Source: Bacillota bacterium (lineage in GTDB: Bacteria; Bacillota_A; Clostridia; Clostridiales; Clostridiaceae). From it: a DNA stretch of 5,378 bases. The stretch covers positions 1 through 5,378 of the forward strand of contig JAJXYA010000298.1 of assembly GCA_021780795.1 (NCBI GenBank). Direction: 5' to 3'. The translations under genes and the position numbers were made by a program. The notes beneath the pieces are model-generated. The model ran no database searches and was not told where the DNA came from. It saw only the letters and a program-made list of their open reading frames with translations. This document shows, piece after piece, positions 1-5,321 of this stretch; position 1 is the stretch's first letter; each line of letters begins with the position of its first letter.

Positions 1-67
1 AGCAGAAGAAAAAAATATGGTCGATTATAACAAGTAGAGACAAGTGATATTGGATGGGGATTTGGAT

Positions 68-111
68 ATTTTTTACCTCTGAGGTGCTAGAGGGGGACGA
101 AGTGACACTCT
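68..111 (+). repeat. Intergenic repeat element, copy 1
   Basis: This stretch shares an 18-bp identical core, TGCTAGAGGGGGACGAAG at 85-102, with the right end of the window (5239-5256). The similarity extends leftward without gaps to 68, with 29 of 35 bases identical. After the core both copies have ACTCT at a slightly different distance, so AGAG in the core could pair with CTCT downstream in both. The G-run is striking in DNA this AT-rich. It lies 18 bp upstream of the -35 box of the pentapeptide gene. I do not recognise the element. It could be a protein-binding site, the end of an upstream transcript or a dispersed intergenic repeat. Confidence 0.7.
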
Positions 112-120
112 TAAAACTTA

Positions 121-150
121 TTGACTTTTTTAATGATTTTATGATATAAA
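121..150 (+). promoter_or_regulatory. Sigma-A promoter of the pentapeptide-repeat gene
   Basis: The -35 box TTGACT (121-126) and the -10 box TATAAA (145-150) are separated by 18 bp. A TG at 142-143 gives an extended -10. Transcription would begin near G157, leaving a leader of roughly 85-97 nt before the gene. Confidence 0.75.
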
Positions 151-159
151 TATATTGAA

Positions 160-220
160 ACATGTAGTGATTGTCACGTAAATCTGATTACGTACGCAGG
201 CTCTACATGTCTTTTTTTAT
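160..220 (+). promoter_or_regulatory. Structured leader with terminator-like hairpin (candidate attenuator)
   Basis: ACATGTAG (160-167) pairs perfectly with CTACATGT (203-210), and the closing strand is followed directly by CTTTTTTTAT (211-220). A second perfect stem sits inside, ACGTAA (176-181) with TTACGT (188-193) around a 6-nt loop. The element begins within a few bases of the predicted start of transcription. This matches the geometry of a transcription attenuator or small riboswitch upstream of the pentapeptide gene. The outer stem has only three G-C pairs and a large loop, so it would be a leaky terminator by itself. I cannot match it to a named riboswitch class. Confidence 0.5.
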
Positions 221-245
221 GCATTTTTATAGGCGAAAGGAATGA
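207..245 (+). CDS. Possible leader peptide, 12 codons
   Basis: An ATG at 207 opens a 12-codon frame, MSFFMHFYRRKE, that ends in TGA at 243-245. The stop overlaps the first possible ATG (242) of the pentapeptide gene as ATGA. A weak AGG at 198-200 lies 6 nt upstream of the ATG. The start codon is in the 3' arm of the leader hairpin and the first Phe codons are the T-run itself. A ribosome loading here would therefore interfere with the terminator-like structure. The frame is very short and could be chance, as only position and overlap support it. Confidence 0.25.
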   Translation: MSFFMHFYRRKE

Positions 246-253
246 TCATATTT

Positions 254-907
254 ATGGAAGAGAAGAAAATAAAAACAAAAGTTTTAAGACCTAAATTTGA
301 TAGTGATTTAGATATTATAGAATTATCTAAAGAAAATATTGAGGATGAAAGTGTATTTTCTTTTGGAACAGTTAGTGATTGTTCCATAGAAAATCGTCAG
401 GCAGACAGAGTGAATTTTAAACAAGTAATATTTCAAAAGGTAACTTTTAATAAAGTAACTTTCAGACGCATAGAAATGGTGGATGTGAGATTCGAAAATT
501 GTGATTTATCAAATGTAGATTTTAATGAAGCTTCATTACATAGAGTAGAATTTAAAAATTGTAAAATTATTGGTATTAATTTAAACGAAGCCACCCTTAG
601 AGATGTAATTTTTGAAAATTGTAACGGCCAATTTGCTTTTTTTAGTTATTCTAATTGTAAGTCAGTTGCATTTCTTCAATGTCAATTACGATCTTCAGAT
701 TTTCAAAATTCCAAATTTCTAAAAGTTGAATTTCAAGAATCTAATCTAGTTCAGACTCAAATGAATTTCACAAGTCTTAAAGGAATTGATTTTACTAGTT
801 GTGATATTGAAGGTATGGGAATAAATATTCCAGATGTTAGGGGTGCTAAAGTTACCACTATACAAGCAATTTCTCTATCTGCCATACTAGGTCTCATTAT
901 TGAATAA
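254..907 (+). CDS. Pentapeptide-repeat protein, Qnr-like plan
   Basis: This is a predicted cytosolic right-handed quadrilateral beta-helix protein of 217 residues. Counting from the Met at 254, the central residues of the repeat (mostly Phe or Leu) fall every five residues from Phe55 to Ile185. That makes 27 consecutive pentapeptides with no insertion, and only Gly125 and Cys135 break the hydrophobic centre. Residues 1-50 are charged and non-repetitive. The end (about 198-217, with QA, then LGLIIE) resembles the C-terminal dimerisation helix of Qnr/MfpA proteins, and the length is close to theirs. Qnr and MfpA mimic DNA and bind DNA gyrase, but the loops typical of Qnr are absent and a gyrase role is not shown here. 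I chose 254 because GAAAGGA (235-241) is 12 nt upstream. An in-frame ATG at 242 would leave no spacing from this Shine-Dalgarno site unless translation is coupled to the leader ORF. The gene stands alone with its own promoter and leader. Confidence 0.85.
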   Translation: MEEKKIKTKVLRPKFDSDLDIIELSKENIEDESVFSFGTVSDCSIENRQADRVNFKQVIFQKVTFNKVTFRRIEMVDVRFENCDLSNVDFNEASLHRVEFKNCKIIGINLNEATLRDVIFENCNGQFAFFSYSNCKSVAFLQCQLRSSDFQNSKFLKVEFQESNLVQTQMNFTSLKGIDFTSCDIEGMGINIPDVRGAKVTTIQAISLSAILGLIIE

Positions 908-935
908 AATAAACTTTATAGATTAATTGCTTCAA

Positions 936-975
936 ATCAAAAAAATAAAAGCATAGGCATGGTAGCCTATGCTTT
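936..975 (-). terminator. Rho-independent terminator of ftsH
   Basis: AAAGCATAGGC (948-958) and GCCTATGCTTT (965-975) form a perfect 11-bp stem with a 6-nt loop. Read on the minus strand, the stem is followed by TATTTTTTT, an excellent T-tract seven bases past the ftsH stop. On the plus strand the trailing sequence is only TTTCATTAA, so it would be a weaker stop for the convergent pentapeptide gene. Confidence 0.92.
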
Positions 976-981
976 CATTAA

Positions 982-2781
982 TTAGCTTCTTGCAAATATT
1001 TCTTGAAAATCCACTGCTTCAAGCTTTTCTCTTATTAAAAGCTCTTCTGCAACAGCATTAAGTTTACTCCTATTCTCAGTTAGAAGTGTTAATGCTTTTT
1101 CATATGCTTCATCTATAAGTTTTTTTATTTCTACATCTATTTTGTTTAAAGTTACTTCACTAAAGCTTCTACCTTTACCCATGTCTCTTCCAAGGAATAC
1201 TTCATCACTCCCTGAGTCAAAGGCAATTGTTCCAAGAGCATCACTCATACCATAGTCCATTACCATTTTTCTTGCTATAGTGGTTGCTCTTTCAATATCA
1301 TTACTAGCACCAGTACTTATATCTCCAATAACTAGTTTTTCTGCTACTCTACCACCTAAGAGTCCTACAAGCTCATCTTTGAGTTTTGACATAGACATAT
1401 ATGATCTGTCCTCATCTGGAAGACGCATAGTATATCCGCCAGCCCTTCCTCTAGGAACTATACTTATCTGGTGAACAGGATCTGAATTTGGAAGTAAATT
1501 CATTACAATGGCGTGACCTGCTTCATGATAAGCTGTAAGTCTTCTATCTGCTTCAATTATCACTCTGCTTTTCTTTTCAGGCCCAGCCATTATTCTTGTA
1601 GCTGCTTCTTCAAGTTCAGTCATTCCTATAAGCTTTTTATCTTTCCTTACAGCTAAAAGTGCCGATTCATTCATTAAGTTTTCAAGGTCTGCACCTGAAA
1701 ATCCCGGTGTTCGGCTAGCAAGTACACTAAGTTTAACTTCTGGTTCAAGATGCTTATTTTTAGAATGAACTGCCAAAATTTCTTCTCTACCTTTTCTATC
1801 AGGTACTCCAACAAGTATTTGTCTGTCAAATCTACCTGGTCTTAGTAGTGCCGGGTCAAGTACATCTGCTCTATTTGTAGCTGCAATCATTATTATTCCT
1901 TCATTTTCTCCAAAACCATCCATCTCAACTAGCAGTTGGTTTAATGTCTGTTCTCTTTCATCATTGCCGCCACCAACGCCTGCACCTCTTTGTCTTCCCA
2001 CAGCATCAATTTCATCTATAAAAATTATACATGGTGCGTTCTTTTTCGCCTGCTCAAATAAATCACGCACTCTGGAGGCACCAACCCCTACAAACATTTC
2101 CACAAAATCTGAACCTGAGATGCTGAAGAATGGTACTCCGGCCTCTCCTGAAATAGCTCTTGCAAGAAGTGTTTTCCCAGTTCCTGGTGGCCCGATGAGT
2201 AAAACACCCTTTGGTATACGAGCACCCATTTCTACATATCTTTTTGGCTCTTTTAGGAAATCAACTATCTCTGCAAGCTCAGCTTTTTCTTCATCTGCTC
2301 CTGCAACGTCATTAAAATTAACTTTTTTAGCGTTAGGGTCAGAAAGCTTTGCTTTACTTTTCCCGAAGTTCATTACACCACCGCTTCCACCGGCACCCTT
2401 GGATTGTTTAAAGAACATGAACCCAAAGCCTACAAGCAGTAATATGAATAGTAAATTAGGCAAAGTCTGTAACCACATTAAGGAGCTTGATGGTTTTAGA
2501 TATGTTTCAGAAATAGCTGGATTCTTTGGATGATCTTTAATAAACTCAAATAATCTAGCAGATGGAACAATGGTTTCAAAGGTAGTTCCATTTTTTAAAG
2601 TTCCCGAAACTGACATTTCATCATCTTTGACCATGAAGCTTTTTATAGTATTATTTGTCCAATTAGTTTGAAATTGATCAAAACTAATAGTTGTTGAAGT
2701 CTTACCTGTTTTGGGAAACATAAATATTGCAAAAACAACAAAAATTATAACCCAAACAGCAAGTCCTGATTTTTTTTTCAT
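982..2781 (-). CDS. ftsH: ATP-dependent zinc metalloprotease FtsH
   Basis: FtsH is a membrane-anchored hexameric AAA+ protease that degrades misassembled membrane proteins and selected cytosolic regulators. At 599 residues this copy is complete. It has a first membrane segment at about 7-22, an extracytoplasmic domain at about 28-100 and a second membrane segment at about 104-124. A glycine-rich linker follows, then the AAA+ domain with Walker A GPPGTGKT (197-204), pore loop MFVG (229-232), Walker B IIFIDE (252-257) and the second region of homology ending in RPGRFDR (314-320, arginine fingers Arg314 and Arg317). The M41 peptidase domain has HEAGH (419-423), with Asp495 as the likely third zinc ligand. 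It is shorter at the C-terminus than the E. coli and B. subtilis proteins, which appears natural because the frame ends cleanly before a terminator. The Shine-Dalgarno GAGAGG lies 9 nt before the ATG. The usual FtsH neighbours tilS and hpt are absent next to it. Confidence 0.98.
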   Translation of the reverse strand: MKKKSGLAVWVIIFVVFAIFMFPKTGKTSTTISFDQFQTNWTNNTIKSFMVKDDEMSVSGTLKNGTTFETIVPSARLFEFIKDHPKNPAISETYLKPSSSLMWLQTLPNLLFILLLVGFGFMFFKQSKGAGGSGGVMNFGKSKAKLSDPNAKKVNFNDVAGADEEKAELAEIVDFLKEPKRYVEMGARIPKGVLLIGPPGTGKTLLARAISGEAGVPFFSISGSDFVEMFVGVGASRVRDLFEQAKKNAPCIIFIDEIDAVGRQRGAGVGGGNDEREQTLNQLLVEMDGFGENEGIIMIAATNRADVLDPALLRPGRFDRQILVGVPDRKGREEILAVHSKNKHLEPEVKLSVLASRTPGFSGADLENLMNESALLAVRKDKKLIGMTELEEAATRIMAGPEKKSRVIIEADRRLTAYHEAGHAIVMNLLPNSDPVHQISIVPRGRAGGYTMRLPDEDRSYMSMSKLKDELVGLLGGRVAEKLVIGDISTGASNDIERATTIARKMVMDYGMSDALGTIAFDSGSDEVFLGRDMGKGRSFSEVTLNKIDVEIKKLIDEAYEKALTLLTENRSKLNAVAEELLIREKLEAVDFQEIFARS

Positions 2782-2830
2782 AATAGAATACCTCTCTTTT
2801 TTAATATATTCTTAACCTTTCAAAGTAGCT

Positions 2831-2860
2831 ATTTTATCAGTAGTTATCATTAGAAGCTAA
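2831..2860 (-). promoter_or_regulatory. Possible ftsH promoter
   Basis: On the minus strand TAAAAT (2836-2831) is preceded by TG one base away, an extended -10. The best -35 candidate, TTAGCT (2860-2855), is poor. It would start transcription about 42 nt upstream of the ftsH ATG, overlapping the end of the preceding gene. No terminator separates ftsH from that gene, so read-through is also possible. Confidence 0.35.
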
Positions 2861-3746
2861 GAATGAATTTCTTCTCTAGTTTTAAAGGATAATAAGACAT
2901 TTTAGATTTTCTAAGTCCATCAATACCCATGTCTTGCTCCCTATTTATTATTTCTGCATTATTAAAACATTTATCTATTAATGTTTTTGCGATAAAACTA
3001 TATATACCATTTATATTTTTATCACCTTTTTCAATGTGAATTACAGCAAGTTTTTCATTCAAACTTTCACCAATACTAAATGCCGCTACTTTTCCATCTA
3101 CATATACTGCTACTCCCTTAAGATTTAATAAATCCATATTATTAATTATATCCTTTATTGCCAGAAGTTCATAGTATAGCTTAATATCTTTTTCATCTGT
3201 TTCTTCATACCACTTTTGTGCGGCACCTATAACATCGTTAATTACTTTTTCAGCATTTATTTCTACTACTTCATAATTGTAGCTTTTAGTAAAAGCATTA
3301 TAGTGATTCTTCTTTGAGTGAAGCTTTTTACCTGATAAAGTCATAAGCTTTTTTGCTTCATATAAGTAATCAAAGTTATCTCTGTCTTCTTCTATATAAA
3401 AATCGTTTTTTTCGTTAAGTAAAACATTAAATTCCTCTATAAAGTTCTCCTCTAGATCTTTAAACAAATATTTCATAGAATTTTCTTCTCTATATTCCTT
3501 TAATTTCTCTATAATCTCGCCTAAGTCTTCTTTAGAATATCCTAAAGGCTGCATGAAATGATAGTTTCCTTCAAAGTCCCTCTTCTTTAGTATAAGAGTT
3601 TGCTTATATATGGCATATTGAATGTCGCAGGCATCCTTCCAAATATACAAGCTTGTAAAAGAATATTCACAACTTAAGAATTTATATGGACAAATATATT
3701 TGTCTATAATGTTTTTATCGTCTATACATAATTTTTTAAATATCAT
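2850..3746 (-). CDS. DUF2156 (LPG synthase C-terminal-like) protein
   Basis: This 298-residue protein has the hallmarks of DUF2156 (Pfam PF09924). This GNAT-fold family includes the catalytic domain of MprF, which transfers lysine from Lys-tRNA to phosphatidylglycerol. Visible signatures are the segment from Tyr127 to Phe152 containing GKKLHSKKNHYNAF (139-152), the core strand GVAVYVDGKVAAFSIGE (211-227), and the C-terminal motif NREQDMGIDGLRKSK (268-282). There are no membrane segments, so unlike MprF it is a free-standing soluble protein. Stand-alone clostridial members have no established substrate, and lipid lysylation should not be assumed. It begins 31 bp after the EFR1 stop with only a weak AGGGTGG ribosome site (about 7 nt spacing) and no terminator between, so it is probably transcribed with that gene. 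Confidence 0.88.
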   Translation of the reverse strand: MIFKKLCIDDKNIIDKYICPYKFLSCEYSFTSLYIWKDACDIQYAIYKQTLILKKRDFEGNYHFMQPLGYSKEDLGEIIEKLKEYREENSMKYLFKDLEENFIEEFNVLLNEKNDFYIEEDRDNFDYLYEAKKLMTLSGKKLHSKKNHYNAFTKSYNYEVVEINAEKVINDVIGAAQKWYEETDEKDIKLYYELLAIKDIINNMDLLNLKGVAVYVDGKVAAFSIGESLNEKLAVIHIEKGDKNINGIYSFIAKTLIDKCFNNAEIINREQDMGIDGLRKSKMSYYPLKLEKKFILSF

Positions 3747-3777
3747 AAATCTACCACCCTAATTTTTTTACTTATAT

Positions 3778-4545
3778 TTAATCATTTGCATTAATAATTT
3801 CTTTTAAAGTTACATTTTCATTCATAAACCGTGCATTGGGATTGCTTTCTTTCTTTAATGTAATGGATTTTTGTGGACAAAGGTTTATACAGGCAAGGCA
3901 AAATTCACAATGGCCTCCATAAATTGGTTTAAGCTGGTGCGGATTTTTGTCAATTATTATATTATCTCGAGGGCAAACCTTGGCACAGGTTCCACAACCA
4001 TTGCATTTATCGGAAACAGAAAATTTCTTATCTGAATTAATGTTTGGATTTATTTTGTATATGAATTGAATTGCGTCCGTGGCCATTGAACTAAAGAACG
4101 TTCCACCATTTATATACTTTTTCCCTTGACTCACATCGGTTACCAAACGATTCAAATTTTCTTCTATATTCTTTTCTTTAAGCTTCTGCTTTTCAATATT
4201 AAATATTGGCAAATAGTTATCAATCATTAGCAAACCTTCTGCATATTGTATATGAATATTATTCTTTTCTGCAAAACTTTTAAACCAATTAACGCAGCCA
4301 CCCAGGGTATTTCCGTAGGTTATAATAGCAAAAATATAAGGGCTCTTAAGCGTTATTTTCTCTATAAATTCGCGTACAATACTGGGAACACCAATTGCAT
4401 AACAAGGAAATACTATTCCTATTTTCTCATCTTCAAAATCAAATTGATTGCCTTTTAATATTTTTGGTATGGAATAAAGTTCTCCTCCAAACCTCTTAGC
4501 AACATCTAAACTATTACCAGTAGCAGTGAAATAAAATACTTTCAT
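3778..4545 (-). CDS. EFR1-type flavodoxin/ferredoxin fusion protein
   Basis: This 255-residue redox protein fuses a flavodoxin-like domain to a two-cluster ferredoxin domain. The N-terminus YFTATGNS (5-12) is the FMN phosphate-binding loop of flavodoxins. Near the C-terminus two CxxCxxCxxxCP motifs are intact, Cys181/184/187/191 and Cys213/216/219/223, each expected to hold one [4Fe-4S] cluster. This architecture matches the EFR1 family, a group of predicted cytosolic electron carriers in anaerobes whose partners are mostly unknown. A Shine-Dalgarno GGAGG (4556-4552) sits 6 nt from the ATG. The gene has its own strong promoter and a folded leader. Upstream is an ArsR regulator with shared motif sites, suggesting inducible expression. 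Downstream is the DUF2156 gene at 31 bp. The family assignment is firm, and the physiological role is unknown. Confidence 0.9.
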   Translation of the reverse strand: MKVFYFTATGNSLDVAKRFGGELYSIPKILKGNQFDFEDEKIGIVFPCYAIGVPSIVREFIEKITLKSPYIFAIITYGNTLGGCVNWFKSFAEKNNIHIQYAEGLLMIDNYLPIFNIEKQKLKEKNIEENLNRLVTDVSQGKKYINGGTFFSSMATDAIQFIYKINPNINSDKKFSVSDKCNGCGTCAKVCPRDNIIIDKNPHQLKPIYGGHCEFCLACINLCPQKSITLKKESNPNARFMNENVTLKEIINAND

Positions 4546-4560
4546 AACAAACCTCCATCA

Positions 4561-4617
4561 ATGGGCTTTACCTAAGAAAGGATCAAAAATCAAGACCCCC
4601 ATCTGTCCTAGGTAAGC
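4561..4617 (-). promoter_or_regulatory. Structured 5' leader of the EFR1 gene (candidate riboswitch)
   Basis: In transcript sense, GCTTACCTAGGA (4617-4606) pairs with TCTTAGGTAAAGC (4577-4565) to form a 12-bp stem with one bulged A and one G-U pair. The terminal region holds an unusual G-run, ATGGGGG (4602-4596). A sub-stem GGGGGUC/GAUCCUU is possible, or ATGGG (4602-4598) can pair with CCCAT (4565-4561) just past the stem as a pseudoknot. CCCAT ends only four bases before the Shine-Dalgarno GGAGG. No T-run follows, so control would act on translation or binding rather than termination. I cannot assign a known class, and a DNA operator with dyad symmetry is the main alternative. Confidence 0.5.
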
Positions 4618-4634
4618 ATATATAAATTTTATTA

Positions 4635-4664
4635 ATTATATAAATTTATTTTATATTTTTGCAA
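4635..4664 (-). promoter_or_regulatory. Sigma-A promoter of the EFR1 gene
   Basis: On the minus strand the -35 box TTGCAA (4664-4659) and a consensus -10 box TATAAT (4640-4635) are 18 bp apart, in a very AT-rich spacer. Transcription would begin near 4628, giving a leader of about 83 nt. Confidence 0.75.
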
Positions 4665-4679
4665 GAGTTTATAATCCTT

Positions 4680-4725
4680 ATTCGATAAACAATTCTATGT
4701 TTTAACAATTTCATAACTATCGAAT
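4680..4725. promoter_or_regulatory. Candidate ArsR operator upstream of EFR1
   Basis: ATTCGATA (4680-4687) and its exact inverse TATCGAAT (4718-4725) flank a 30-bp spacer. The pair begins 16 bp upstream of the EFR1 -35 box. The same motif recurs at the arsR promoter and nowhere else in the window that I could find, which makes it a good candidate for the binding site of the adjacent ArsR protein. No terminator T-run follows the inverted repeat in either direction. Confidence 0.5.
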
Positions 4726-4753
4726 TATTGGCGGTTTTTAAAGAGTGCGATAA

Positions 4754-5050
4754 TTATTTATTTTTTAATGATAACAATTCTCTAACTTCCTCAATTAACT
4801 CTTCATTTACTCTACAGATTAAAAACCTTCCTTTTTTCTCGGTACTAATCAAATCCGCATTCACCAATTCTTTGATATGATGTGAAATAGTAGGAGCACC
4901 GATATTCAAACAACTGATGATATCCGTAACAAAGCATTCAGAGTCAGTTTCAAAATTGGATTCATGCATATTAGTAATTTTAAAAAACAATTCTAGTCTA
5001 TTAGGATTAGATAGTGCCTTGAATATCTTTGCTGCTTTTTTCGTGTCCAT
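4754..5050 (-). CDS. ArsR/SmtB-family transcriptional regulator
   Basis: This is a small winged-helix DNA-binding protein of 98 residues, the normal size for the ArsR/SmtB family of repressors that release DNA on binding metals or other signals. The N-terminal KIFKALSNPNRLELF (9-23) is the family's first-helix signature. The recognition helix is APTISHHIKELVNADLI (52-68), and the wing is at about 69-82. At the place of the metal-binding ELCVCDL of classical ArsR it has ECFVTDI (38-44), so the CxC pair is missing. Cysteines remain at 39, 47 and 79. The inducer may therefore be something other than arsenite, such as a redox or thiol signal; this is inference. The Shine-Dalgarno GGAG (5061-5058) is 7 nt from the ATG. 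The EFR1 gene follows on the same strand after 208 bp and has its own promoter, with no clear terminator between. Confidence 0.93.
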   Translation of the reverse strand: MDTKKAAKIFKALSNPNRLELFFKITNMHESNFETDSECFVTDIISCLNIGAPTISHHIKELVNADLISTEKKGRFLICRVNEELIEEVRELLSLKNK

Positions 5051-5067
5051 ATTTCAACTCCAAACTC

Positions 5068-5105
5068 ATCATATTATGATTCGATAACTTTCAAATTAAG
5101 TGTAA
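5068..5105 (-). promoter_or_regulatory. arsR promoter and operator region
   Basis: Upstream of arsR on the minus strand are -35-like TTGAAA (5094-5089) and -10-like CATAAT (5078-5073) or TATGAT (5073-5068). No pair has ideal spacing, so the exact promoter is uncertain. The motif ATTCGATAA (5079-5087 on the plus strand) lies between these boxes, where a bound repressor would block RNA polymerase. This suggests autoregulation. Confidence 0.45.
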
Positions 5106-5157
5106 CTGGACTAAAGAATTCTGTCAATAGCTAAAATATTGGTTTTTGGAATTTGCC

Positions 5158-5165
5158 TTATCGAA
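5158..5165. promoter_or_regulatory. Further TTATCGAA site
   Basis: TTATCGAA here is the inverse of the TTCGATAA in the arsR promoter, 70 bp upstream of it. It is the fourth copy of the motif in 490 bp and could be an auxiliary operator for the ArsR protein. Confidence 0.35.
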
Positions 5166-5221
5166 AAAAGGGAAATATTTCATTAAAGTTTACTCTAGTG
5201 AAATGCTTGTACCTGGTAATT

Positions 5222-5264
5222 ATTTTGGACCTGGCAGCTGCTAGAGGGGGACGAAGAAACTCTC
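5222..5264 (+). repeat. Intergenic repeat element, copy 2
   Basis: This is the second copy of the left-end element: identical over 18 bp (5239-5256), with diverged similarity back to 5222 and a matching ACTCT after the core. The part just left of the core differs from copy 1 and forms an imperfect palindrome, CTGGCAGCTGCTAG (5231-5244). Like copy 1 it points toward a sigma-A promoter, here 37 bp to its right. Confidence 0.7.
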
Positions 5265-5293
5265 TCATTAAAATTGTATTTTAGAGGTCAAAT

Positions 5294-5321
5294 TTTACAT
5301 TTTAAAGGAATATGTTATAAT
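5294..5321 (+). promoter_or_regulatory. Rightward sigma-A promoter
   Basis: TTTACA (5294-5299) and consensus TATAAT (5316-5321) are 16 bp apart, with TG at 5313-5314 giving an extended -10. Transcription would begin near 5327 and run out of the window. The product is unknown. Confidence 0.7.

Noticed and set aside
2..37. Possible C-terminal tail of an upstream gene, reading AEEKNMVDYNK then TAG
   Set aside because: Only 11 codons are visible and every frame of this AT-rich end stops soon, so it cannot be distinguished from chance.
1280..1474. Plus-strand open frame of 64 codons
   Set aside because: It lies entirely opposite the protease domain of ftsH and has no family features; it is a shadow of that gene.
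1964..2533. Plus-strand open frame of 189 codons
   Set aside because: It is antisense to the AAA+ domain of ftsH. Its Pro/Ser-rich translation is what the complement of Gly-rich ATPase motifs produces.
4246..4458. Plus-strand open frame of 70 codons
   Set aside because: It is antisense to the flavodoxin domain of the EFR1 gene, with no convincing ribosome site or recognisable product.
4565..4617. EFR1 leader hairpin as an intrinsic terminator
   Set aside because: The closing strand is followed by CCATTGATGG, not a T-run, so termination is unlikely.
5177..5204. Hairpin ATTTCATT / AGTGAAAT as a terminator or RNA gene
   Set aside because: The stem is AT-rich with a G-U pair, there is no T-run after it on either strand, and such hairpins are common by chance at this base composition.
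68..5264. The two direct repeats as att sites of a 5.2-kb integrated element
   Set aside because: The interval holds no integrase, transposase or phage gene and contains the housekeeping ftsH. The flanks of the core diverge gradually, as in a repeat family, rather than ending sharply.
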